A DNA stretch of 64,000 nt. It comes from Bacterioplanes sanyensis. GTDB lineage: Bacteria > Pseudomonadota > Gammaproteobacteria > Pseudomonadales > Oceanobacteraceae. Positions 17,649 to 26,969 of the stretch are shown here, piece after piece. The notes beneath the pieces were generated by a model. The model searched no databases. It had not been told where the DNA came from and was given only the letters and a program-made list of their open reading frames with translations. Positions within the stretch are counted from its first letter, which is position 1. Each line of letters starts with the position of its first letter. The stretch is taken from contig NZ_BMYY01000001.1 in assembly GCF_014652515.1 (NCBI RefSeq), positions 1-64,000 on the forward strand, given 5' to 3'. The translations under genes and the position numbers were made by a program.

Positions 17649-18080
17649 ATGCACGCCTTTTGGAAGTGGCTGTTGCTATTGTCTGCAGGCTTGGCCAATA
17701 CAGCATTGGGGTTATCTGTCTACCAAGTCGATGCTGAGCTGTATTTTGCTGAGCGACTGATGACGCAAGCTTCCTACGTCATCCTCGAAGGTGATAGCAG
17801 TCGCTACGAGCAACGCGGTAAAGGCGGTTATCGCCTAGTGCTGTCGGTGCAAGAAAACCTAGATGATAGCTACACCATTAGCAGTGTTATTCAGTCAGAC
17901 AATGGTAAAGAGCTGGAGACGCTGGGAACCCCGTCAATACAAGTCGTGCCTCAACAAGCGGGGCAGGTGATGTTTGATCACGACAGTGTCGGGGAGGTGA
18001 GCTTGAAGGTCACCCTAGTACGGCATGAAGAAGTGGATGGTGACGAGTTAAACGAATGCGATTACGTGGAGTGCGAGTGA
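17649..18080 (+). CDS. Exported protein of unknown function
   Basis: This 143-residue protein has a clear signal peptide (MHAFWKWLLLLSAGLANTALG, cleavage probably near residue 21). The mature part is beta-rich and acidic, with the C-terminus NECDYVECE containing two Cys. I do not recognise a family. It overlaps the next gene by 25 bp in another frame and heads a three-gene set of envelope proteins (17649-20151). Confidence 0.65.
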   Translation: MHAFWKWLLLLSAGLANTALGLSVYQVDAELYFAERLMTQASYVILEGDSSRYEQRGKGGYRLVLSVQENLDDSYTISSVIQSDNGKELETLGTPSIQVVPQQAGQVMFDHDSVGEVSLKVTLVRHEEVDGDELNECDYVECE

Positions 18081-18508
18081 GCTGGCTATTGGTACTGATT
18101 TGCATTGGTTGCAGCGAGCCGGGTGAGCCCATTCTGCGTGGCAGTAAAACCCTCAGCGAGCCGAGTGCTCCAGCGCAACCGGTGGCGGCGGCAATGGAAG
18201 TGAAAGGTGATGCCGGCGCTGAGCCTTCCGTCGCTGAGGGCGATCAGCCAGCGAAAGACACCAAAGACACCAAAGTGAGCACGCGCCGGCCCTTAAACCT
18301 CTCCTTGCCTGCTGAGCTGGCGGTGCCTAATCACCAGCTTCCTACCAATATGGCGCCACTTCCTGACTTATTTCAACGTACTGACGACATCCCTGGCATG
18401 AGCCTTTCGGGGCGTCTGTATTGGGATGAAACTGAACACGCCGAAGAAGTGCCCATTCTCGATAGCATCAACGGCGCTGGCGTTGAGATCGAAATCCGCA
18501 CCCCCTGA
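18056..18508 (+). CDS. Probable lipoprotein of unknown function
   Basis: This 150-residue protein has a short lipoprotein signal (SWLLVLICIGC, with Cys at about residue 19). The CIG-C lipobox is not canonical, so lipidation is probable rather than certain. The mature part is low-complexity, rich in Ala, Pro, Glu and Lys (including KDTKDTK), and then acidic. The start at 18056 lies inside the upstream gene, which has stop-start coupling with it. No family recognised. Confidence 0.6.
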   Translation: MRLRGVRVSWLLVLICIGCSEPGEPILRGSKTLSEPSAPAQPVAAAMEVKGDAGAEPSVAEGDQPAKDTKDTKVSTRRPLNLSLPAELAVPNHQLPTNMAPLPDLFQRTDDIPGMSLSGRLYWDETEHAEEVPILDSINGAGVEIEIRTP

Positions 18509-18525
18509 TTGGAGAGTTAACAAGG

Positions 18526-20151
18526 ATGTTTCTGCTACGCATTAGCCTACTGTTGCTGTGGGTGACTGCTAGCCACGCCGGTATTTATCGCTGGGTGGAT
18601 GACAACGGCAAGGTTCACTTTGGTGATCGACCACCGCCAAAAAAGTCAGATGTTGTGCAGGTGCAGGCGCCTACGCACAGCCAAGCGGTCGAGGCTGAGA
18701 TGGGTGGCGCCAGTCAGCACCAGCAAACACTCAGCGTTCATCGAGGCGCTGCGGTTGGAGAGTGGGCTCAAGCCAGCATGCGTTTGCAGCAGTTGCGTCA
18801 GTTTTTGCTGGCAGGCGAGTTCGATCGCTTGAACCAAGGCTTAGCCACCGTGAGCCGGCTGCGTGAGCGTGACATTGGCCATGAACGCATGGAGGTGTGG
18901 CTTTATCATCATTTGATCGGTACGGATGAGCGTTTTAAGCAGCCGCTGGCAGCTTGGATTCGTCATTCTCCGGCACATTACCAACCTTATCTTGCCCGTT
19001 TACATAGTTTGTATCACCAAGCGTTTGCTGCCAGAGGGCACGCAACCTCGGCTGAAACCAGTAGCCAGCAAATGCAGCGCATGGAGCACTGGCTAACACT
19101 CGCAGAGCCAGATATTGAGCGTATATTGCAGCGTAATCCGCAGGCTTTGCCCGCTTATACAGCCGGCGTTTGGATTTATAAGCTGATGGGGCGTGATGAC
19201 GACAGCCAAGCCTTGTTTCAACGCGGCGTGGCGCGTTTGCCTGCCAGTGAGGCCTTGTATCGGCGTTATTTGCGCACCTTGCGACCGCGCTGGGGTGGCA
19301 GTTATCAAGCGATGCTCAACCTTGCCCAGCAGGCAAATGAACAGGCGCATCTTAATCCACGCTTGGAGCTCGTAGCGGGCGAGATCGTAGCCGATATGAT
19401 GAATCGCCAACTGCTGGACCGCCAATATCGTCAGGCATTGCAAGCATCGAGCGAAACCGGCTTTGAAGAGCACCTAATCCTGCGCTACACCGGCCGAGCC
19501 CATCATCATCTAGGCCAGTACGATCAAGCGGTCGACTGGCTTCAGCGCAGTGTTGATGCCAATCCATATGACAACGTCAGTCGTCGCTATTTAGCTCAGG
19601 CGCACAGGCGTCTTGAGCAGTATTTACCGGCGGCGGAGGCGATGCGCTCGGTGGTGCTCACTGAGCCGTGGAAGGAGAAATATCGCCAGCAAGCGGCTTC
19701 ACTGGTCGAGGACATGATGTACCACATGCGCCAAAACTTATCCGTCCACAGTGCCGAGGTGCGTCATAAAAAGCTGAACCTGGCGCTGGAACTCAGTGGT
19801 GACGATGCCGATGCCCGCTTGCAATTGGCCTTCTATTACTGGGATATACGCCAACCCGAGCGTGCCGAAGCCGAGTTTGAACACTTGCTAAAAATCGCAC
19901 CCGATAATTTGCGGGTACATCGCCAATACGACCGTTTTCTGGTCAACCACGGTCGTCAGTGGCACAAAATTGCTGCCTTCTGGCAACGCTACTTAAAGCG
20001 CAACCCAAAAGACAGCATCGGTTGGCTGGAGGTCGGTGGTACTTATTACCATATGAAGGATTATCGCCGTGCTCGTCACGCATGGAAGACCGCCGCCGAA
20101 CTGGGTAATGTTACGGCACAAAGCAACTACGAGCGCATACGCGACTGGTAA
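18526..20151 (+). CDS. DUF4124 and TPR-repeat exported protein
   Basis: This 541-residue protein has a signal peptide (MFLLRISLLLLWVTASHAG) and then the DUF4124 motif IYRWVDDNGKVHFGDRPPP, found in many exported proteins of Pseudomonadota. The rest is helical with TPR-like repeats, for example LRYTGRAHHHLGQYDQAVDW (about 322-341) and the C-terminal repeats DARLQLAFYYWDIRQPERAE and GWLEVGGTYYHMKDYRRA. It is likely a periplasmic scaffold or adaptor protein. It follows the lipoprotein gene after 17 bp. Confidence 0.75.
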   Translation: MFLLRISLLLLWVTASHAGIYRWVDDNGKVHFGDRPPPKKSDVVQVQAPTHSQAVEAEMGGASQHQQTLSVHRGAAVGEWAQASMRLQQLRQFLLAGEFDRLNQGLATVSRLRERDIGHERMEVWLYHHLIGTDERFKQPLAAWIRHSPAHYQPYLARLHSLYHQAFAARGHATSAETSSQQMQRMEHWLTLAEPDIERILQRNPQALPAYTAGVWIYKLMGRDDDSQALFQRGVARLPASEALYRRYLRTLRPRWGGSYQAMLNLAQQANEQAHLNPRLELVAGEIVADMMNRQLLDRQYRQALQASSETGFEEHLILRYTGRAHHHLGQYDQAVDWLQRSVDANPYDNVSRRYLAQAHRRLEQYLPAAEAMRSVVLTEPWKEKYRQQAASLVEDMMYHMRQNLSVHSAEVRHKKLNLALELSGDDADARLQLAFYYWDIRQPERAEAEFEHLLKIAPDNLRVHRQYDRFLVNHGRQWHKIAAFWQRYLKRNPKDSIGWLEVGGTYYHMKDYRRARHAWKTAAELGNVTAQSNYERIRDW

Positions 20152-20220
20152 GTTATTGCTCAATTGCGTCCCTGTGTGTGTCTGCTATGGTGTTGGCTCC
20201 ATAGGCTAGGGCAGCAGAAT

Positions 20221-21006
20221 ATGAAGCTGTATCAATTCCCGGTGTCGCACTTCTGCGAAAAAGTGCGCTGGGCGTTAGATTATAAAGGTCTCGGTTATCA
20301 AACCGTGGACTTACTGCCAGGGCGGCATGCTCGCAGGGTTCAATCCCTAGCATCTGGCAGTCACGTTCCGTTATTGCTGGATGAGGGTCGAAAGGTGCAG
20401 GGCTCTGCCGCTATTTTGGATTATCTCGACCAGCGCTATCCGCAGCGCAGCTTGATTCCAGACAGTTCGCGCAAGCAGCAACAGATCCGGCAATGGGAAC
20501 AGCGTCTGGATGATGAAACCGGGCCCGATGTGCGTCTACTGTGCTACCACTATCTGCTGCAACAGCCATCGTTGATGATTCCCATGCTGACGTATCGTCA
20601 GCCTTGGTACACTGGCGTGTTATTGCGCCTGGGGTTTGGCAAGGTCGAAAGCACCATGCGACGTTGGATGCGCATCAATGAACGCACCGCTTTGGCTGCT
20701 CGCCAACGGCTGGAGCAAACGCTGAAAGAGCTTGGCCAAGGGTATGAAGAAAACGCCTTTTTGGTCGGCTCGCAGTTCAGTCGTGCTGACTTAACGGCGG
20801 CGGCGCTACTGGCCCCGTTATTCCAGCCAGCGCAGTTTGATATTCCCTGGCCGCAGGCCATGCCCAGTGAACTGCAAGATTGGATCAACCAGCAGCGGCC
20901 CTATTTAAAGCCGCTGCAGTCTATTTATGAGCGCTACCGCTCAGTGGGTGACAAACTGTCCGAGCACCAACACGGCACCATAGCCGACGCTGTAAGCGAT
21001 CAGTAG
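20221..21006 (+). CDS. Glutathione S-transferase family protein
   Basis: This 261-residue protein starts with a GST-N thioredoxin fold (MKLYQFPVSHFCEKVRWALD, a SxxC-like position at Ser-His-Phe-Cys). The cis-proline segment is GSHVPLLLDEG, the glutathione-binding Ser lies in QGSAAILDYLDQRYP, and a helical GST-C domain follows with FSRADLTAAALLAPL. The substrate is unknown. Its last 66 bases overlap the 3' end of the convergent nhaD gene. The ATG at 20221 is chosen because the family fold begins there. Confidence 0.85.
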   Translation: MKLYQFPVSHFCEKVRWALDYKGLGYQTVDLLPGRHARRVQSLASGSHVPLLLDEGRKVQGSAAILDYLDQRYPQRSLIPDSSRKQQQIRQWEQRLDDETGPDVRLLCYHYLLQQPSLMIPMLTYRQPWYTGVLLRLGFGKVESTMRRWMRINERTALAARQRLEQTLKELGQGYEENAFLVGSQFSRADLTAAALLAPLFQPAQFDIPWPQAMPSELQDWINQQRPYLKPLQSIYERYRSVGDKLSEHQHGTIADAVSDQ

Positions 21007-22197
21007 GGCAGCGAAGTAGCGTAAGTAGGCGCCAAAGGTCAGCGCCGGAATTTTGCTCATGGCAACGATACCGGCGGCTGAACCTATGATCAGCAGCGAA
21101 CCACCAACGCCGACAGCGTACGTCAGGCTCATCCACTCTTGCAGACTCATGCTAACGTCGGCTTTTAACAGCGCTGCCGTCAACGGCACGTTATCGATCA
21201 TCGCCGATAATAACCCCATCAGATAATTGGCCGCCCAAGCGGGCAGAAACTCGTACAAGCGCACGAAGGTATCCAGCGCTTCTATTTCTTTGAGGGAGCC
21301 GACCAGCAATAGAATGCCGAGGAAAAACAACAGGGTGTCGAACTCGATCTGGCGGATGTAGTTCAGAATGGGGTGGTTTTCCGTGTCTTCACCAAAGGCG
21401 CGCGCCACTAAAAACATGACTGACAATCCAGTGAGAAAGCTCAGTACCGGCGGAATATCAAACACCACATTGCATAAGATGGTGCTCAGAATCGTCAGTA
21501 GGAAGACCACGGCGATGACCACATCAACACGCTGCACGGCGGTAGGTTGGCGGTCAATGGTGGCCACAGCATTCAGCGGTCGAGCCAGCAGCGCTGCCAG
21601 CACTAATACTGCCAGCAGGGCCGGCGCCGAGAGCAGCAACAGGTTGGTAATGCTGACTTTACCGGCTAAGAAAATCATCAAGGTGGTGACGTCACCAGTA
21701 ATCATGGCAACACCGCCCGAGTTCACGGAGAACACCATCACGGTGGCAAAGCGCAGAGTCTTCTTAGCGGGCAGTCGTAAGGACAAAATTAAGGCGACGG
21801 AGATTAAGGTGGCCGTGATGTTGTCGGCCAGTGAAGAAAAAGCAAAGGCAAACAAGGCCGCCAGTAGCAGCAGTTTTCGCTCTGAAATCTGCCTAGGCAG
21901 CAGCTTGTAAATAACGCTTTCAATCAGCCCTTTTTTGTTGAGATAGGCAACAAACGTCATCGCAGCCAGCAAAAATAACCACAAACTCGCGATTTCAGCG
22001 ATGTTTTCCTCCAGACCTGCCTGCACTCGCTCATGGTGAGCGGCGTCCGGTGTGAAGATAAACAGCAGCACCCAAGACAGCGCTCCTAGGAACAGTACCA
22101 CTTGGGCTTTATTGATATGAATAACTTCTTCGAGAACAACGGCCAGCAGGCCGACCAGCGCCAGGGAGACCAGCACATAGGGTAGAAAATCGGGCAT
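20941..22197 (-). CDS. nhaD: NhaD-type Na+/H+ antiporter
   Basis: This 418-residue polytopic protein of the ion transporter (CitMHS/ArsB) superfamily matches NhaD: LEEVIHINKAQVVLFLGAL, LFAFAFSSLADNITATLIS, NSGGVAMITGDVTTLMIFL, and SAMIDNVPLTAALLKADVSM near the C-terminus. NhaD exports Na+ or Li+ in exchange for protons and is common in marine and halophilic gammaproteobacteria. The start at 22197 (MPDFLPYVLVSLALVG) gives the expected N-terminal helix. Its 3' end overlaps the convergent GST gene by 66 bp. Confidence 0.88.
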   Translation of the reverse strand: MPDFLPYVLVSLALVGLLAVVLEEVIHINKAQVVLFLGALSWVLLFIFTPDAAHHERVQAGLEENIAEIASLWLFLLAAMTFVAYLNKKGLIESVIYKLLPRQISERKLLLLAALFAFAFSSLADNITATLISVALILSLRLPAKKTLRFATVMVFSVNSGGVAMITGDVTTLMIFLAGKVSITNLLLLSAPALLAVLVLAALLARPLNAVATIDRQPTAVQRVDVVIAVVFLLTILSTILCNVVFDIPPVLSFLTGLSVMFLVARAFGEDTENHPILNYIRQIEFDTLLFFLGILLLVGSLKEIEALDTFVRLYEFLPAWAANYLMGLLSAMIDNVPLTAALLKADVSMSLQEWMSLTYAVGVGGSLLIIGSAAGIVAMSKIPALTFGAYLRYFAALLIAYSVGYGAVLVLGQFVTH

Positions 22198-22309
22198 GGG
22201 GCACTCATTACGGCAAGAGAACGCGCGTATTGTAATGGTCTGACCGCAGTCAATGAAGGAACAAATCGTCGTATTCAAGGTGGCGTGGCGAATAATCCAC
22301 GCCGTTGGG

Positions 22310-22959
22310 CTAGAAGCTCATCCAATCGCCACTGGCACTGTTCATGCTGGCGTTCCAGTCATTCAGTAGCTTGGCCAGTTCTTGCGCCAAGTTTTTCAAT
22401 GCTTGCAGCTCTTCTAGGGTGTTTTTGGGGCCGGTATAGAGCGGCAATTTGCGCAGTCGTCCTACTAGCGGGTGATCTGGCAGTTCCATTTTGTTGCGCT
22501 CTAGCGTCCAGCGCAGGTTATTAGAGAGCATGCGGAAAAAGCTGATCTTGGTCGCCAGCGTGAAGGTACTGAAGTCGTCGATGTCATTAAAGTGCTGATA
22601 GTCGATGCCAGCTAGCAAGGCGTTGCGTCCTTCGACACGGATGGAGGCCGAGCGGCGGTGATTCAGCAACATGGCCATGACGCCAAACATTTCACCTGGG
22701 TTGATTTCGTTCAGCACTTCTTTGCTGTCGTCGTCAGCCAAAACGGCTAAGCGACCGCGCAGTAAAAAAACAGCGTGTTGGCGTCGTCACCACGGTGCAG
22801 AATGACCTCTTCTGGCTCGGCGGTAACAAACTGCGACACACTCATTAAGAGTTCAAACTGTGAGCTGTCGTTTTGAATCAGGTCTTTGAAGAAAGTAACG
22901 CCGTTGACCATGCGTTGCAGAGAATCAAGCGGATACTCCTCACGAGTGACACGATGCAT
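22310..22959 (-). pseudogene. Cyclic nucleotide-binding domain protein, split by a one-base frameshift
   Basis: Two adjacent frames together encode one protein of about 216 residues. The first part (22959-22747) begins MHRVTREEYPLDSLQRM and runs into HRGDDANTLFFYCAVA-stop. Adding one T to the T7 run (A7 on the plus strand, 22765-22771) restores LFFLLRGRLAVLADDDSKE, which continues into the second part (NPGEMFGVMAMLLNHRRSA). The combined protein has a Crp-like cNMP-binding beta-barrel (about 30-130) but no helix-turn-helix; the C-terminal part is helical. It could be a true mutation, a reversible length change in a homopolymer, transcriptional slippage, or a sequencing error. Confidence 0.75.
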
Positions 22960-23086
22960 TGTGAATCCTTGAGTCTTTAAGTGCTTCGACTATAGCACGC
23001 CTTTGGTTGGAAAAAAGACGCGCTAGCTGCAGGATGTGAACTGGTTGAGTTGGACTTGATCTGACACAAAGCGTAACAATGTACCT

Positions 23087-23102
23087 CGTGATTGCGATCA
23101 CA
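23087..23102. promoter_or_regulatory. CRP/Vfr-like palindromic site
   Basis: CGTGA-TTGCGA-TCACA matches the CRP consensus TGTGA-N6-TCACA at 9 of 10 core positions, with GTGAT/ATCAC arms perfectly symmetric. It lies 128 bp upstream of the cNMP-binding gene start and just past the map stop, so it may regulate the former. Confidence 0.4.
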
Positions 23103-23158
23103 AAAGTCGGCCGTAGGCCTTGCCAGTACTGAGGTCTGGGCTGTTGAGTTTTATGTTG

Positions 23159-23941
23159 TTAGCCTCTGGCTTGGCGCAACTCGTCTGCCCTTTGGGTGAG
23201 TACTTCAACCCCAGTATCGGTCACCGCCAGCGTATGCTCCCACTGGGCAGACAGTTGTTTATCACGGGTGATGACGGTCCAGCCATCGCTCATATGCTTC
23301 AACCTGGCCTTACCCTGATTGATCATAGGCTCGATGGTGAAGGTCATTCCGGGCTGCAGCACTAAGCCGGTATTGGGCTTGCCGTAATGCAACACCTCGG
23401 GCGCTTGGTGCATTTGTTGGCCGATGCCATGGCCACAATAGTCACGTACCACGCTGTAGCCCGCGCGTTCCGCCAAGCGTTGAATGGCATGTCCGACATC
23501 GCCCAAGCGTGCGCCGGGCTTGACCGCTTCAATGCCCGCCCACAATGCGTCATAAGTGGTATCGACCAAGCGCTGTGCAGCATCTGAAATGGCGCCGATG
23601 CAATACATCTTGCTGGAATCAGCGATGTAGCCGTGTTTCTCCAAAGTAATGTCGATATTGACGATGTCGCCGTCGCGCAAAATGTCTTTGTCGCTCGGCA
23701 TGCCGTGGCAGACCACTTCATTGCGTGAGGCGTTCAACACATAGGGGTAGTCATATTGTCCTTTGCTGGCAGGCCGAGCTTTCAGCTCATCAACAATAAA
23801 GCGCTCCACCAGATTGTTGACTTCCATAGTGCTGATGCCGGCCTGCATGTGTTGATCGAGCATGGCAAACACCTGTGCCAATAGCTCGCCGGCATGGCGC
23901 ATGTGCTGCAGCTGCTGTGGCGTCTTGAGTTCAACTGACAT
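23159..23941 (-). CDS. map: Methionine aminopeptidase, type I
   Basis: This 260-residue metalloprotease removes N-terminal Met. The five metal ligands of the family are visible: Asp in GDIVNIDITL, Asp in GYIADSSKMY, His in CGHGIGQQMHQAPEV, Glu in MTFTIEPM and Glu in SAQWEHTLAV. NEVVCHGMPS is the substrate-site His segment. The start is MSVELKTPQQLQHMRHAG. It overlaps the upstream ParD-like gene by 11 bp, suggesting coupled translation. It is not next to rpsB-tsf or glnD and may be a second Map copy, which is inference. Confidence 0.95.
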   Translation of the reverse strand: MSVELKTPQQLQHMRHAGELLAQVFAMLDQHMQAGISTMEVNNLVERFIVDELKARPASKGQYDYPYVLNASRNEVVCHGMPSDKDILRDGDIVNIDITLEKHGYIADSSKMYCIGAISDAAQRLVDTTYDALWAGIEAVKPGARLGDVGHAIQRLAERAGYSVVRDYCGHGIGQQMHQAPEVLHYGKPNTGLVLQPGMTFTIEPMINQGKARLKHMSDGWTVITRDKQLSAQWEHTLAVTDTGVEVLTQRADELRQARG

Positions 23942-24143
23942 GCTTTAACAGCTCCTGTAATGAGGCCTGTGGGTGTTTGAGCAGCAAACGGGTGAGCTCT
24001 GGGTAGGTGAGCTGTGGGTTGAGCTCGGCCAGCATGCCAAGGCGCAGCCAGTATTCGGCCTGGGCGTTGATGGAGCGTGACATGGCCTGGCTGGCATTGC
24101 GCAGGTCATCGTGCAGCTCATCATGGATTTTTACGATTCCCAT
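23931..24143 (-). CDS. ParD-like family protein (orphan antitoxin-like)
   Basis: This 70-residue protein begins MGIVKIHDELHDDLRNASQA and resembles the ParD-like antitoxin family: a ribbon-helix-helix-like N-terminus followed by SRSINAQAEYWLRLGMLAEL and a helical tail. No toxin gene (ParE/RelE-like) lies next to it. Instead it overlaps map by 11 bp and is probably transcribed with it. The name comes from sequence similarity; a regulatory role on its own promoter, near the palindrome at 24164-24180, is inference. Confidence 0.7.
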   Translation of the reverse strand: MGIVKIHDELHDDLRNASQAMSRSINAQAEYWLRLGMLAELNPQLTYPELTRLLLKHPQASLQELLKHVS

Positions 24144-24163
24144 TATGTGATCCGTTATGTTTT

Positions 24164-24180
24164 ATATATGGATCGTATAT
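24164..24180. promoter_or_regulatory. AT-rich imperfect palindrome upstream of the ParD-like gene
   Basis: ATATATGGATCGTATAT has 5-bp matching arms (ATATA/TATAT) and lies 21 bp upstream of the ParD-like start. It could be an operator for that ribbon-helix-helix protein, or simply an AT-rich promoter. Confidence 0.25.
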
Positions 24181-24212
24181 TGTCGCTTGGGTGAGTGAAA
24201 ATCAAGGGCCCA

Positions 24213-24238
24213 CAAAAAAGCCGGGCAGTGCCCGGCTG
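24213..24238 (-). terminator. Rho-independent terminator of ybiT
   Basis: AGCCGGGCA and TGCCCGGCT form a 9-bp stem at 24219-24237. On the minus strand it is followed by TTTTTT (A run at 24214-24219), downstream of the ybiT stop at 24265. Confidence 0.85.
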
Positions 24239-24264
24239 GTTAACCTGAAGAGCGATCGAACGGC

Positions 24265-25857
24265 TTATTCCAAGCCTTGCGACTTCAGGTACTCGTCGTA
24301 GCTGCCGTGGAAGTCGACGATCTTATTATCTTTGATCTCGATAATGCGCGTTGCCAGAGATGACACAAACTCGCGATCGTGGGAGACGAACACCAAGGTG
24401 CCTTCGTACATTTCCAGCGCCAAGTTGAGTGACTCGATGGATTCCATGTCCATGTGGTTGGTGGGTTCGTCCATTAACAAGACGTTGTGGTTACCCATCA
24501 TCAGCTTGCCGAACAATAAACGGCCTTTTTCACCACCCGAGCAGACTTTAACGGACTTTTTGATTTGCTCCTGGTTAAACAACAAACGCCCTAAGCTGCC
24601 ACGCACGGCTTGGTCGTCATGCTCTGGGGTTTTCCATTGCTCCATCCAGTCATAGAGGTTTTGGCCGCCCTCGAACTCGTATTCATGGTCCTGGGCGTAA
24701 TAACCGACGTCGGCATTTTCTGCCCACTTGACGGTGCCATGGTTGGGCTCCAGTACGCCGGCTAAGCACTTCAAAAAGGTGGTTTTACCGGCGCCGTTGG
24801 CACCGATGACGGCGATCTTTTCGCCGGCTTCTACCATCAAATCGGTATTAGCGAACAGGGTTTCACCGTCGTAGCCATGTGACAGCTCGGTGATTTCCAA
24901 CGCCAGTCGGTGCAGTTTCTTTTCTTGGGTAAAGCGAATAAACGGGCTTTGACGGCTCGAAGGCTTGATGTCATTCAGCTCGATTTTATCGATTTGCTTG
25001 GCGCGCGACGTTGCCTGCTTGGCTTTGGAGGCATTGGCCGAGAAGCGGCTAACGAACTGCTTAAGCTCAGCGATTTGCGCTTTCTTGCGGGCGTTATCCG
25101 CTTGCAAGCGCTCACGTGCCGCCGTGGAGGCGATCATAAAGTCATCATAGGTACCCGGATAAATCTTGATATCGCCGTAGTCGATGTCCGCCATGTGGGT
25201 ACAGACTGAGTTCAGGAAGTGACGGTCGTGGGAAATGATGATCATGGTGCACTTCATGTCGTTGAGCACACCTTCCAACCAGCGAATGGTATGAATATCC
25301 AAGTTGTTGGTCGGTTCGTCGAGCAGCAGGATGTCCGGGTTAGAGAACAGTGCTTGGGCCAATAACACCCGCACTTTTAAACCAGGAGCCACTTCCGCCA
25401 TGGGGCCATTGTGATATTCCTGCGGAATACCGGCACCGAGTAGCAGCTCTCCGGCACGGGCATCGGCGGTGTAGCCATCTAACTCGGCAAATTCGCCTTC
25501 CAGCTCGGCGGCGCGCATGTAGTCTTCTTCGCTGGCTTCTGGATTGGCGTAGATGGCGTCGCGCTCCTGGCGAATGGCCCACAGCTCGCGGTTACCCATC
25601 ATCACGGTATCCAGCACCATGTACTCTTCAAAGGCGAACTGATCTTGGTTCAGTTTGCCCAAGCGCTCGCCGGGGCTAACGCTGACGGAGCCTGCGGATG
25701 GCTCTAGGGAGCCATCGAGAATTTTCATAAAGGTCGATTTGCCGCAGCCGTTGGCACCAATCAGGCCGTAGCGGTTGCCGTCTCCGAATTTGACGGAAAT
25801 GTTTTCAAACAGCGGCTTGGCACCAAATTGCATGGTGATGTTGGCGGTGGTAATCAC
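24265..25857 (-). CDS. ybiT: ABC-F family ATPase YbiT
   Basis: This 530-residue protein has the exact length and near-collinear sequence of E. coli YbiT, an ABC-F translation factor. It has two ABC domains without membrane segments: Walker [12 protein letters not shown] and [11 protein letters not shown], and Walker [12 protein letters not shown] and [11 protein letters not shown]. The first domain has a degenerate signature ([16 protein letters not shown]), as in YbiT, and the second a proper SGGEKGR. The P-site tRNA interaction linker lies between. ABC-F proteins bind ribosomes near the E site. The start is GTG at 25857 with AGGA 8 bases upstream. Confidence 0.95.
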   Translation of the reverse strand: MITTANITMQFGAKPLFENISVKFGDGNRYGLIGANGCGKSTFMKILDGSLEPSAGSVSVSPGERLGKLNQDQFAFEEYMVLDTVMMGNRELWAIRQERDAIYANPEASEEDYMRAAELEGEFAELDGYTADARAGELLLGAGIPQEYHNGPMAEVAPGLKVRVLLAQALFSNPDILLLDEPTNNLDIHTIRWLEGVLNDMKCTMIIISHDRHFLNSVCTHMADIDYGDIKIYPGTYDDFMIASTAARERLQADNARKKAQIAELKQFVSRFSANASKAKQATSRAKQIDKIELNDIKPSSRQSPFIRFTQEKKLHRLALEITELSHGYDGETLFANTDLMVEAGEKIAVIGANGAGKTTFLKCLAGVLEPNHGTVKWAENADVGYYAQDHEYEFEGGQNLYDWMEQWKTPEHDDQAVRGSLGRLLFNQEQIKKSVKVCSGGEKGRLLFGKLMMGNHNVLLMDEPTNHMDMESIESLNLALEMYEGTLVFVSHDREFVSSLATRIIEIKDNKIVDFHGSYDEYLKSQGLE

Positions 25858-25871
25858 AATAAGATCCTGAT

Positions 25872-26900
25872 TTAACTGCGTTTTTTAGATGAAATAGAAA
25901 GCGTGTTGGCGCTTTTGGGGCGATTGCTGAACACTTTTTTGCCACTGGGTTTGCTGGCGCTTTGCTGTGCCAGTTCGGCGGCAGCGGCTTTCGCTTTGGC
26001 GCTGGGCGCGCGCGGCGGTTGCGGTGCACGCCCCGCGACTGGCGCAGCATCTGCTAGGGCAATGGCCTTGTCTTCAAAGCGGATTTTGCCCAGTTTGTAG
26101 AGGCGGCCAATGGTGGCTTTGAATGCCCGTTTGGACATGCCCAACTGCTGCTCGACTTCTTCCGGTGTGCTTTGATCGTGCAGCCACAGCCAACCTTGAT
26201 TATCGGCTAAGCGCTGTAATATGCGCTCTGCCAGCACGTTCACTTTGTCTTTGCCGACCGGCTCTAGGGTTAAATCGAGGCGGCCGTCGTCACGCACGCG
26301 CTTGATGTAACCCGTTAGGCGCTGGCCGGTACGAATGGCGCTGCGAATATCGCCATGGTGCAACACCCCCCAGAACTCATCATCGACCACCGCCTTAAAA
26401 CCCAGGTCGGTGCGTGAGGCAATGATCAATTTGACCTTGTCGCCATTGCGATACGGGTCCGGAGCATCAGGCCAAGCGGCTTTGGCTTCGTCTTTGATAA
26501 AGCGATTTAAGCGAGTGCTGCCAATTAACCGGCCGGTATTGTCACTGGTGACGTAAACCAGCACGCTTTGCTCGGGCTGCAAACGCTGTTTTTGCTCAGC
26601 AAACGGCACCAGCAAATCTTTGGCGAGCCCCCAGTCGAGAAAGGCACCGGTATTGTTGACGTCTTTAACCGTCAGGTTGGCCACTTGTCCGACTTGCGCG
26701 CGAGGGCGCTGGCGGGTGGCGATCCAGCGATCGTCGGAATCCAGATAAACAAACACCGACAGCTCATCGCCCACTTGGATGCCATCTGGGCATTGATTGT
26801 TGGGCAATAAGATCGGTTGCTGATCGTCGTCGTCGAGGTAGGCGCCCTGAGCCGCCAGCTCGACCACGGTCAGGGAATTAAAGCGTCCGAGTTCGGCCAT
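25872..26900 (-). CDS. CvfB/YitL family S1 RNA-binding protein
   Basis: This 342-residue protein has tandem S1-like OB folds ([42 protein letters not shown]; the S1 region [22 protein letters not shown]) and a winged-helix domain ([24 protein letters not shown]). This matches CvfB, an RNA-binding regulator known in Gram-positives and widespread in gammaproteobacteria. The C-terminal 60 residues are an Ala/Lys/Pro-rich basic tail that may bind RNA. It lies 14 bp upstream of ybiT on the same strand. Confidence 0.9.
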   Translation of the reverse strand: MAELGRFNSLTVVELAAQGAYLDDDDQQPILLPNNQCPDGIQVGDELSVFVYLDSDDRWIATRQRPRAQVGQVANLTVKDVNNTGAFLDWGLAKDLLVPFAEQKQRLQPEQSVLVYVTSDNTGRLIGSTRLNRFIKDEAKAAWPDAPDPYRNGDKVKLIIASRTDLGFKAVVDDEFWGVLHHGDIRSAIRTGQRLTGYIKRVRDDGRLDLTLEPVGKDKVNVLAERILQRLADNQGWLWLHDQSTPEEVEQQLGMSKRAFKATIGRLYKLGKIRFEDKAIALADAAPVAGRAPQPPRAPSAKAKAAAAELAQQSASKPSGKKVFSNRPKSANTLSISSKKRS

Positions 26901-26969
26901 GCTTGTGCGCCTGTAGGTAAATAAGAGGGTAAATCAAAATAAAGCGCGCGAGTGTATCACGAGCGGCGC

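Noticed and set aside
23120-23365. 81-codon plus-strand frame opposite the map 3' end
   Set aside because: It is the antisense shadow of map with no domain content.
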